The translations under genes were made by a program, and so were the position numbers. Shown here one piece after another: positions 36,078-46,685 of a DNA stretch of 64,000 nucleotides (positions are counted from its first letter, which is position 1; each line of letters starts with the position of its first letter). The stretch is taken from assembly GCA_000727475.1 (NCBI GenBank), contig KL647290.1:4866405-4930404 (forward strand), read 5' to 3'. Under the pieces are notes generated by a model. The model was not told the origin of the DNA. It made no database searches and was given only the letters and a program-made list of their open reading frames with translations. The DNA comes from Sarcocystis neurona. Lineage: Eukaryota > Apicomplexa > Conoidasida > Eucoccidiorida > Sarcocystidae.

Positions 36078-38569
36078 CTGAAAGTAGAAAAAGCTTTCTG
36101 TTGAGGAGAATAAGGCTGCAGGGAAACGGACAGTCGATATGCAGGACTGCTTATACGGATGAGCGCTGCGTTTCATGAATTTGCCAATGTAGGTACCTAC
36201 ACAAACAGGTGCACGGCAAATTGGCATCATTCCGGCATTGGCTGATGGGTATCTTTTTATTTTGTACACTGATATCACACGCGTGCAGGGACAGGCAGAT
36301 AGGATGTGTGCAGATACGTACACATGTACAAAAATAGGCGTACACGCAGAGGTAAGAAGTATAAGTGTATTTTTCTAGTTGTCCGACCCCTCTTCCATGC
36401 AACACAGCTCAAGAAACGGGCTTGCTGCTCGCTACTGCCAATGCTGTTGTCCTCAGGGCGTGCAAGGAAGCAGCACTGTACAAATCTTAAACATGAAGTG
36501 CCAAATCGTGAATGCCTTGTACTTTAGGAGACCACTGATTTGTTTTCGCAGGCACTGCTACATGTTTGCTCTTCCTCATGTGCACAGGTGAACGCGGGGA
36601 CAAGCGACTGTTTCTTCTATGGGGGCACGATAGCACGAGACTGACAGAAGGGGATTGTTGCGTATACACTAAGTTGCATGCGAAGGTTGCAGCAGGTGTT
36701 TCTGCGGACAGTCTCAAGGCCAGCTGGTCGCTTGGGTGTTTCTTTTTCATCAAAAAAAGGGAAGAGACAACAGCTGATGCTGCGTTAGTCTTGACGAAGA
36801 GCGTGGGAGTCGTTGTTAAGCTTCACAGGTGTGCGTCTCTAGCATTCTTGTCCTTCGCTTGTAGCGCATACACCTAAGCCCACACGCCGAGGCATGTGCA
36901 CACATCTGTGACTACTAGAAACAGCTACAAAAAAACACGAGCGCAACAGTTGTAGATCTTTGGTCGCATACATGTACAGGGTAGCCTATGTGGTATTGTA
37001 CGCGTGTAAACAAATCGATGTGCAGAGATACGTACAGTGTGCCACATCTGTATCTAACTATACATATATGTGGTACAGTACCATATAAATTGGTGCGCAG
37101 CCCCACACTCTGATAGTCTCCCTGAATCTCACCACAACAGAAACACCGAACTCGCCGTGACTCACAGGCTGAAGGTGTCCATGCGTAAGTCGAGTAAGCT
37201 GTTCTGACTCTTGTGCTTCGCCTACGGGCACGGAGATGCTGCAGGAAATCAAGTCGACGCTGCAAGGGAGGCTGCTTTCGATTCCACTTTCTTCCCCAGT
37301 AGCTCCTTCTCCCTGCGGGTGAAATTGCGCATACGACAGCATCCCCTGGACAACTTAAAATCCTTCCACAGAGAGGCACACTTGTCTACGCATACATTTA
37401 GACATGCAGTTCCTGCTTGCAGGTGAAGCAGTGCTGCGTACATGCTCGTATCTACACATGCAGTTTATGTACGCAGGTAAATCAGAAGAATCCTAGAGCA
37501 ACAAGAACAAAATCAGCGAGATTATCCTAGAGGGTCACTTCTCTAGGTGAAACACGCCCAGTTTTTGAATTCAGGTTCTGCCGCAGGACAGTGTCCTCTA
37601 CGGTACTGATTTACAAAAACGTGCTTACGTGTTTGTACATATCGCTGCACGTATACACGCATGGACACATACGTTACGTCTCTCTCTCTCTATATATGTA
37701 TATGTATGCATGCTTTATTCTTGCGAGCTGCGTAGCGTTGTACGGGTGTACTGCGGGTGAAAGAAACTGCGTTTATGTAGCGCTGCGAGCGTGCATCTAT
37801 ACATGGACTGATGAACACCTCTGTGTGGATATGTCTCCAGATGAAACGTATAAACAACTATAGTGGGCATTTGAATGAGAAGCCGGTATGCGGCAAGGAG
37901 AGCGTGGAACCCTACTAGACGCTGACGAAAGCTACGCGCAGGAAAGATCCCTGTACAGCTGTCACCCGCAGAGAAGATCGAATGAATAATATGTGAGTGT
38001 CCAAGAGAGTGTAGATGCAGAGGCTCACCCTTAGTTTACGCAAAAGCTGATAGGCAGCAGATCCGCGGTCTTCCGACGTAACGCACCCGTCGCACCAACC
38101 AAGCACACGCAACGGAAGTGGATCCACGGACGCGCGCAGGCACACCTATATACAGAGGTTCGCCCGTTTTACGCGTTTGAACAGAACCGTAATCTCGCAT
38201 ACACAGTTTTATTTTTTTACCACGCGCATGATAAGGCTGAGGTGTAAGGCAGGACGTGCATTGTCCTACCATTGTCAACATCCTATGTGCACTGATCTGT
38301 GTGTACAAGTAGCAAATCCCGATTCCCTTCTACGCATACAAGTAGCCGTGCACAGGTTCTTAACCGACAGGATGTGGACACAGAAAGGGTAGCTAGTGTG
38401 TCTCGAATTGTACTGTAGCCACTCCCTCCATGCCCTGCTGCATATACTTCGCTTATTTTGATGCAGCCTTCGCTACAACTGCAGCTACGCTGCGGCCGCG
38501 ATACTTGAAGAGTCGGCGCTTTGTCCCCAGATGCTGCTTTTCCTGCCCTTGCAGCGCCCAGTGATCTTA
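36078..38569. other. Mixed region, coding evidence unresolved
   Basis: Around 37180-37330 both strands show protein-like frames. The minus strand has an acceptor (tttcacccgcag) and a donor (gtaggc at about 37220) framing a possible exon; the + strand reads EMLQEIKSTLQGRLLS to a stop. Around 36590-36760 both strands are again open. I could not decide and call no gene. Confidence 0.3.
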
Positions 38570-41529
38570 CTAGTATGCTGCCTGCGGCCGTTCTTGTAAG
38601 CGGAGCCTCTGGTGATGTTGCTGCGAAGCGATGCTGTTACTGTACAGTAAAGAGGTGTGCGCTGCAGCTGCCTCAGCTTCTCCCCCTGAACTTTCAGAGG
38701 GCACGTCTGTTGCTTCTTCTTTGTGAAGAGACTAAATAAACTTTCACATTGTGAACGGACGCGACAGCATTCGGTATTCCAGTGTTCTTCTCCTGACATG
38801 AATTAACATGAGAAAAGTGCCGTTTACCTTCAGTCCGGTGGTTTCCTTGCGTGCGCCGGTCGCGCGCAACTGCAGCTCTCGCAGCTGAATGCTCTCGGGA
38901 AACATCGCTGTATCTCCTGCGTCTCCTGTTGCTGCATTTGTCGCTGCTCCGGCCACTGCTGCTGCTGCTGTTGCTGCTACGTTTCCTGGCGTCCATGCGG
39001 ATCTTTTTGGCGCGACTGCTCCTGCTGCCGTTGCTGTTGCTTCCACCCCCACTGTAGTTTGCGTTTCCGGTGCTGTCGCTCTTGTTCTGGACGGTAATAC
39101 TTCTGCTGTTGTCTTTACCACTCCTGTGCCTGCCACTACACCTTGTGTGTTAGCTCTGCCTGTTGCTGCGGCTGTCGTTGTCGCTTGCATTCGCGCTGAT
39201 GTTTCTGATATATATACTTCAGCAGCAGCCTGTGCTGCGGTTTTTGCTGCTGCAGCTGCTCTTTTCCGGGGTGCTGTGTTTGGTGTTGCGTCTGCTGTTG
39301 CAGTTGCAGCTCGTGTCTTCTCTGACGCCCTAGCGCATCTCTTTCCAACGTAAAGAGCGCATTCGGTTTTTTTTCTTCCGGAGAATATTCCCGTCGATTC
39401 ACGGTAGAACGCTGTCATCGCCACGTGTTCAGCCGCTTCTTCAAGACTGTATCCTCTGAGTTTGCATTTTCCTTGTCTCTGGTTTGTCGGAGCAGCAGAA
39501 ACGACTTCAGCAGCGGCACCGCCACCAGCAGCAGCACCGTCGAGAGCGCCTGCTTCACCCAAATTAGGACGGACCCCAGAGGAGAAGTGATCTCTCTGTT
39601 GTGGCAAGTAAGCAGTACAGATCTTTTTGAGGTGATAACGCACAGCGTTGGCCGCCTCCCAATCTCTTCGCAGGTCTTCAGCGCGTTCGTAGAAAAGAAA
39701 TAATCTCGCCAGCGTGTTGAAGTAGATCATCGCGACACATTGGAAACGATGCGCCAACAACTGTTCCAACTGGCGGAGTCTCAGTAAAGCCTGGTAATAA
39801 GCAGAAAACCACAAGGAAAGGCGGTTGTCCTACGCAGTATCGACACACACATGTGGAGCATACATGAATACTGTGTATTCATTTGCCTTCTCCACTATGT
39901 CCGCGCAGGTCAAACACACTCACTCGTGTGGACTCCACGTCCACGCACTTGTGCGTCCAGCTGTGTACTTGTATATTTTGGTGTACACGTATTGATTTGC
40001 AGATATAGGTATATATATGTATATACCTACAGGTGTGTCTCGGTCTTTTTGCGCGTAGGCAGTTGTATGCATTTCTCTGCTGAGACAAACGCAGAGTCGC
40101 GTTGATTACGTTCCGTCAAGGAGAATCTTTAGCGTCTCGCAGCGCCTCAGGCGCTTCGTGGATGGCACGTCGACATGAAGATTGACTCTGGTAAACTACG
40201 GAGACACCTACTTTCTCGTATGCGTCTACGCGTAGAGAGCAGCACACCTTGGCGACTAATGTGTGCATGCGTACATACAGTTCTTCATGTAAACTCAGAA
40301 CAAACACGCTTACACGGGCTTTCCCATATGCGTGTTGCGTGTACAACCACATACGTGTTTACGTGTGTGTAGGGTGTAGTGATCTATGTTTGTCTACACA
40401 TAGTATTACAATACTCATGTTCTCTGGTTGTGCGGCGGGGATGGACACGCCCTGTCCATCCTGCATGCCGTTCACGCCGCTGTACAGCGAGTTCAGCGGG
40501 TATCTGAACAGATGTCAGCATACCACACCTCTGTTTCCCCTGGCCTTTTTCACCCACTGTCTTCAGCTTCCGCATTCAACGCTCACCGGTACAACTAAAT
40601 ACGAACATATCAGCGGAGACGAACATCTACTTGTCTATGCAGTTTCGACGAGTAAATGCGAGCTTCTTTGAACGTTGACTACGTCGTAGTAAGCAGTATA
40701 ACGCTTGAAGTGCGCCCCACGAGAAACACACACAAGCTGCATATATCAGTGTCGGAGATACCAGTCTATAAAAATGCGTAAGTCTGCATCCACATATTCG
40801 CCTGCGCTACATGCGCAGAAGAGTCCTTTTATGCAGAATGTGATTCAAACTTGTAAAAGCACGTACTAGTGGTTAAGCTTGTAAAGAGGACTGTCGCTGC
40901 ATGGATACATGCAAGGATACCGGCCGAATGAACACATGGGAGAGCACGCGACTTCAACATAATGACGGACGCAAATGCCAAATGCTGCGTAAAATATGGG
41001 CAAGCTGGAGACATCTAGTCGAGATTAGTTGAAATTATAACGAGTGACAGATACGTGTGGTACAGGACAGAATGCGGGTCCACATGCAGATACAACGAAT
41101 GCTCCACATTTGGTGATGCATATAAGGGGAATCATACAACTATCCACTGAAGCACACACTATCAGATTAGATGGGCACTGCGTGTGTATGGATCGTGTGG
41201 AGACGTAGCTGCATAAACTTACAGATGTACACCCCGAAAATGCAGAACACCAGTAATCCGTGTAGAGGGCTGCAACCGTGACAAAGTACCTTCTGTGCGC
41301 TCAACGGTTCTTCGTTTGTCCGCTGCCAGCTTGCTTCACCATCGGGACCTTGTACAGCAGCAAAGGGTTCCTCGTAACCTGGGCCAACACTTTCGCCGAG
41401 GACATGCTTATGAAATGTTTCCTCTAGAAGATGTACTTCAGATTTCAACAACAGAGCTCGCTTTGCCAGTGCAGGTGAAACTAATTCTGCTTGAACTTCG
41501 AAGCCTCCAGGAGAAATTTCTTGAAAAGC
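38570..41529 (-). CDS. Hypothetical protein with Ala/Thr-rich region, five 3' exons
   Basis: Exons on the minus strand: 41529-41290, 40503-40415, 40293-40212, 39790-38828 and 38731-38570 (TAG). The phases agree and give 511 residues. The first begins after ttgatttctgtag and reads AFQEISPGGF, then a Glu-rich helical part ending NEEPLSAQK. The fourth begins after ttctgcttattaccag with ALLRLRQLEQLLAHRFQC and RRDWEAANAVRYHLKKIC, likely helical, and continues into a long Ala/Thr tract derived from CAG/ACA triplets. The last reads SLHKEEATDV and ends RPQAAY. Exons two and three are short and their borders are weaker. The start codon is upstream and not found. No family recognised. Confidence 0.6.
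38930..39330 (-). repeat. GCA/ACA/CAG triplet-rich exon segment
   Basis: Degenerate triplet repeat on the coding (minus) strand, giving Ala, Thr and Val runs inside the large exon of the 38.6-41.5 kb gene. It is the typical coccidian homopolymeric amino-acid repeat style. Confidence 0.7.
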
Positions 41530-43273
41530 CTACAGAAATCAACATGCGAATGCACGTCTAGTGTTTTTGTGATCGACCTCCTGTGCAGCATTTTGATTGT
41601 TATCGTCAGCTGTCACCATCGCCACCAGTTCCACTGTCGAACCGGACGCGCATCATTCTTACCGTTATTACCATCTGTCTAAATTCTTACATCACCGCTG
41701 CCACATTCACGTGTCAACCTCTTCGTAAACGTCAACCTATCGCCACTACCCTCTTCACGTTTTCAGTACTAAATGATCACCCCAGGCAGCCAGTGGCTGC
41801 TAAGTACCATTATGGGCATTGATATATTCTCTTCGTGTCCAATTATCACGATCATTATGGTCGTCACCAGTGGATCCTCACCGTATTATCATCCTCCCTC
41901 CTCTCTATTGTCCTTACAATTTCCTCGCCATAATAATAACCACCGCCACACCGCCAGTGTCTACATCAACATCATTCTTGTCAAAATAGCACCAACGTAA
42001 CGATTTTCATCCGTCACACGCTGTATCGGTTGCGTTCACGACATTGGTAACCTACTGTCAATAGGCAAGCCCTCATGAGCATAAAGGACGCTCATCAAAA
42101 AAAGTCAGCAACTGTGCGCTTCATCGCCGTACTACTGTACATTCATCTTACTGTTGTCTTGATACCTGCTATCACTGCGTCAGTATATTATTTTTTCCCC
42201 CCATCAACGTTATCAAGACCATTGCACCGCATCATCATCGTCATCACCATCATCGTCATCAGCATCACCACCGTGAACAGGGTCAAAGCAATACTCTTTT
42301 GCCAGCTTGCTACCCTCCTCATTCCCTTTTCGCTCTAAACGTCACGGACTAAACGGCAAGCGCTCCTGCGTCTGCTCAAGTGAGGTGGATGCAGAGCAGC
42401 AACTATATGTGGGAGACGAACAACATATACGTATGCGCGTCTCCTGAGCAACTTCATACACCTGCTGGGACGAACGACATATACGTATGCTTGTCTGCTA
42501 GACTCGTTCGTACACGTGCTTCCCCTCTTGTTACATGTAAACGTCATCAGCGACCGCCTTTAGGGACTCAGCATACGCAAGCCTGTCCAGCCACTTTAGC
42601 ACGAATACATATATATATATACATATATATATACATGCGCATCAGCATCTATATAATACCTATATAGATATGCGTGGTACACGAATATACATACTCTGGT
42701 TACTGAAGTCATTCAGCGGACACACACGTGCTTGCAGGGACACAAGGAAGTAGCCAGACATGTTTACTTGTGCTGCTGCCGATGCCGTGCATTCGTGCGT
42801 GTGCTGGGATGGTGTAACATGTGTGTATTCCGTTGCCTTTTCGCCAGGTGCGTGCGCATATGTGGTGCAGATATGCGGCGGCGTTATCGGGACTTGTGTG
42901 CATAAGCGTGCAAATACAGGCGCACATCGACACATGTATGGTCTTGCCTATTCATGAGTTCATCTGTAGTTCTTTCTCCAGCGTGACACTGATTCATACA
43001 CGTAAAGCTGCACACAACACTGTTTGTGACTCAAGATTTACCCGCATTCCTGCAGGCGCCTTTGTCACACGGCGGGCACACGCTTATAATTACGTCGCGC
43101 TATTAGAGACCGCCGACACAGAAATGTGTGACTTGCAAGAATCCTCGTACACACATGTGAACTGGGATGCAATAGCATAGAATGTACATCGAACGCAACC
43201 TGCTTGAGGACAGCTTTGTGTGCGTTGCAGTATCTATCTGGTACGTCTTTGAGACTATAGTGTATTAAGTAAT
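41530..43273. other. Intron or intergenic; contains an (ATC)n stretch
   Basis: TCATCA/CACCAT-type triplets are scattered over 41600-42290, densest at 42229-42272. TA repeats occur at 42605-42640. No exon could be assigned, although the missing start of the 38.6-41.5 kb gene may lie here. Confidence 0.45.
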
Positions 43274-43814
43274 TCATTTAGCCAGAAGGATTCGTGCAAC
43301 CTGCTGCGCGATGAAAAATATATGTACAGGTTCGCATCGGTATACCTGCGGGACATCAAATATACCAACATATATGTGACATTCAGATGTAGAATGGTAT
43401 AGACGTATATTCGTGAAGGTACGTAAGTACTTCTGCAATCCTGTGAAGAGAGTCTTAGGGCGGCTACCTCCTCCTGCGTATGTGTGCACACTTGGCCCTA
43501 TCGAAAGATGCCTTTTATTTTCTAACAGGACTAGAGAGGCACTTACGTATATACACGCGTCCTGTGCGTTTGTTCATCACGTCCAAGTATAGCATTTCAG
43601 AATGTCTGTGAGCAACTTTTTGTAGCGCGAATTTTTTGTTCTGTGTCAGCTGGCTACACTTTGTATTTTTCTTAAAGGACGCATTGGCTCTCTCTGCACA
43701 GGTAGTCAAGTAGACACGTGTTTCGCGACACTCACTTCTGTTCTCCCATCTAGAAACGAACCTACTGCAGATAGTACGCTGTGTGCAGTGTGTGCACTCC
43801 ACTGTGCCATTCAT
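43274..43814 (-). CDS. Small Cys-containing hypothetical protein, two exons
   Basis: Model: exon 43814-43557 starts at ATG with MNGTVECTHCTQRTIC, then SFKKNTKCSQLTQNKKF and ends YLDVMNKRTGR. Exon 43345-43274 follows acceptor tgatgtcccgcag and reads VYRCEPVHIFFIAQQ to TGA. The result is 109 residues. A second donor (gtaagt at 43546) with better consensus would shift the frame of the second exon, and the ATG could be internal. No family recognised; the CxxC pair is suggestive only. Confidence 0.35.
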
Positions 43815-43932
43815 TGCAGACTAGTACATGCATGTGTCAAACGCAGGCACAGCTACGCAGAAGAAACATATATATCTATATATATGTGCACGTAGATAAA
43901 TAGAGAGGTAAAGAGGTATACGTGTATTAATA

Positions 43933-44875
43933 CTACGCAGAGAAGTGCACACCTGTGCGTACAGTTTTACAGAGGCGGAGCGGGGCACGTGTTAAGCTGA
44001 GTAGATGCTCTTTTTGTGAGCGACAACATCCACCGCACCACCACCGCATACTGGCGCAGACTGAAGAGATTGTAGAGAGTCTACGCCAGAACGCTTCGAT
44101 CGTGTCAAACTGAAGGCGGGCACGTACGCGCAGTATTCGCAGGACTGCGGATTCGTCGCCCTCAATCCGTCTGCTTTTTCGCAGCGTTCTTCGAATGTAT
44201 TCCAGCTCCTCAAGCTTTCTTGTCAACAGGTCGTAGCATGTCGGTCGCGCTCCTCTATTTGGCAGCTGCTTCAGTCCACGAATGAATGCACTTCGAGCTT
44301 TCTCAAGCCTTTCAACGTGCATGAGACACTTCTCTCCTGTTTCCGCTGCTTGCCTCCTCAGAATCTGGGTTGTAGAGCAGACTTGTAAGAAACGTACTTT
44401 CACGTTTTCACCTCTTTTCTGCACCTCTTCCAACAAGCGGGCTACAGCTGTCCAGTTGCGCTCGTCTGTGCTTCGTTGCAGGTCCTCGAAGCAGACTCCT
44501 GCTCGAAGGAACACCTCGAGGATGGAAGACTCACACTCACGATGAACGCGCTCCTTCCTCTTCCGTGTGTAAACTTGGCGTAGATGTTCTGTATCAGTTG
44601 AATACAACGGCTTGTGTCCAGTTGGAGCATGTGATATAGAGATCTGTCCAGTGTGTGGCCTTCTTCTACACACCGCAGTCTTGCCGCTTTTTGTTCTAAA
44701 ACTTACTGTAGCAGAAGAGGAGGAAGGACGCCGACAATTGGTTGTGCACCGGCAAAAACATCCCGTACGTCCAGTATGTGATGTTTTGCCCGTGCAACAT
44801 CGCTTTACTCCTTTTGCGAAGAGGAGGAAGTTCACAAACGAGGTGAGTTCTTTCACAGAAAAAGGTGGTGGACAT
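43933..44875 (-). CDS. Hypothetical coiled-coil/helical protein, two-exon model
   Basis: Exon 1, 44875-44707: ATG in context gaaaaATGtcc, reads MSTTFFCERTHLVC, then AMLHGQNITYWTYGMFLP, donor gtaagt. Exon 2, 44588-43933: acceptor caactgatacag, reads HLRQVYTRKRKERVHRE, then SSILEVFLRAGVCFEDLQ, RNWTAVARLLEEVQKR and LTRKLEELEYIRRTLRK, stop TAG. The total is 274 residues with an intron of 118 bases. The second half is rich in Leu, Arg and Glu, consistent with long helices. The same strand stays open in the exon 2 frame up to 45441, so the N-terminus may instead lie upstream. No family recognised. Confidence 0.45.
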
Positions 44876-45644
44876 TTTTCTTCTGAAAGAAGGCGAAGGC
44901 CCGTTTGAAAATGCCGTACAGCAGCAGTGGGTGGCTCCCTGCAATAACCGGTGTTGCTGGTGCTACTGCTGGCACTCCTGCTGCAACTCCTGACGTTCCT
45001 CCTGCTACTGCTATTGCTCCCGTCGATGCTTGTGTTTGTCCTTGTTTTGTTTCCGGTATAGTTTCTGGTGCTGGCCGACCCCCGTTTCCCGTTGGTGGGG
45101 CTGCTGTCGCTGTTGCTGTTGCTGCTGCTGCCGTGGCCGCTGCGGCTACCTCTTCTATGATGGTCTTTGTACCTGGTACTGCCTCCGTTTCGATGTCTCC
45201 AGTGCCTATTAGTCAAACCCAAGGCTGCACAGGAAGACAAAGCGCGCCTACCAGGGTGCGTGGCCCAGATACGCAGATGATGGTGAAAGCGCCTTGAACC
45301 CTCAAAATCATATTCATACCGATATCGAGCACATGTATCAGAAGTGAAAACAAAGCCCAGGGTCCCCCTATTCGAATAGAACTCAAAATTGCACACACAC
45401 GGTGGCTTCCACTTTTTGAAAGAATCGTATTCGGCTTGCACAGTTCTCGCACTACATGCTGCTGAGGGCTTTGCGTTGTGTCATAACAATCACGGAGAAG
45501 TACAAGAGCAGCCGAAACCTTAAATACGAATGAAGGCGGTAAGTACCAAATCAAGGTGGCGACACGGGTGGCTGCAGTTGTACACACACTGAAACAAATG
45601 AAGAACTTCACTTGAGGCATCCCCTTCTCTTTTCTTGGCAACAC
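44876..45644 (-). other. Coding-like minus-strand region, gene model unresolved
   Basis: Two or three minus-strand frames look protein-like. One, open from 45441, reads FKKWKPPCVCNFEFYSNRG and DFEGSRRFHHHLRIW. A second, with an Ala/Thr/Pro tract, starts after tgactaatag near 45212. A third, open from 45644, is hydrophobic. A 46-base intron would connect the first two in phase, which is suspiciously short. These are probably 5' exons of the 43.9 kb gene or of a separate one. Confidence 0.35.
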
Positions 45645-46685
45645 TTAGGTACAAGCATTTGTTCTGTTGGTCTGCCTCAGTGCGAGTTTCACCATCTCTG
45701 CTATTTACGCTAATCTAACACATTTTCGGCAGGCTTTATCTGCGGCCCAAAAGTTTGTTTTACTCAGCGGAGGCCCGGACGCCTCTAGTTAGAATGTGCT
45801 TGAATTTCTGTACCGGCACTTCTTGTACGCTTGTTTCCTTGACCCATCACCTCGTAGTTCAACGTGGGGTTCGTGGAAGAGGTGACTTTGTCTACACGAC
45901 AAACGAGTATATGTGTGAGACGCTAGAGACACAGCGGTTCTCTTTGCTGCACCTGAACCGACGCCGCTGATACATCAAGCGTTGACGTCGGCACTACAGG
46001 AGCTACCACCTGCGATACTGTTTAATGTTAGTACGTGTAAGAAATTTCATTACGACTACGTCGCTTAACCAGCTACCAGTGAAGCTGTTCCAGCGTCACG
46101 CGTTGCCGCTGGCAACAATCGTTAGTGCGCAGCCGGCCCCCCAACAGTAAGTAAAATGTAGACTGAACCGACGAGAATCAAAGCTTGCAGGACGAGCCAC
46201 ACGAAATAAAAGGCTGCGAGAGCCAGCTAAGCAACAGTCATACATATCACCTGTAGGGAACAAAGCGTATTGTTGGTGCTGTTGTGACTTTCGAAGAACT
46301 CTGCGCCAAGAATTGCAACTCCTGTACATTCTTAAGTACATCATGTACTGGTGAGGAATGAGTTACACTTCTCCGGGACGTATAGCAGTTGATGTTGCTG
46401 TAGTAGTATGCGGTCGTACAATGCTACGCAGGTCGTACACCTGGCTGCGCCCCAATATCCACCATGTTCTTAACGTTCAGAACAGACGTCACACAGAGGT
46501 CTTCAGTGCCAGCAGGAGAAAAAAGTACGGTGATACTACTTTGCTGGTAATCGCCGAGCAGCTCATTGTGGGTGTCTTGCTGGCGAGAGAGCGCCAACAT
46601 TAGGAAGGTATATTCTCATACATAGATACATGCCCCTGATACACAAGGACATACGTTTATGAATATGTTATGCAGACAGACAATG
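45645..46685. other. No gene seen
   Basis: Short ORFs on both strands only; none has a convincing start, composition or splice sites. Confidence 0.4.

Noticed and set aside
36915..37379. 154-residue minus-strand ORF
   Set aside because: Part may contain an exon, but three frames over both strands look equally protein-like, so no single call is supported.
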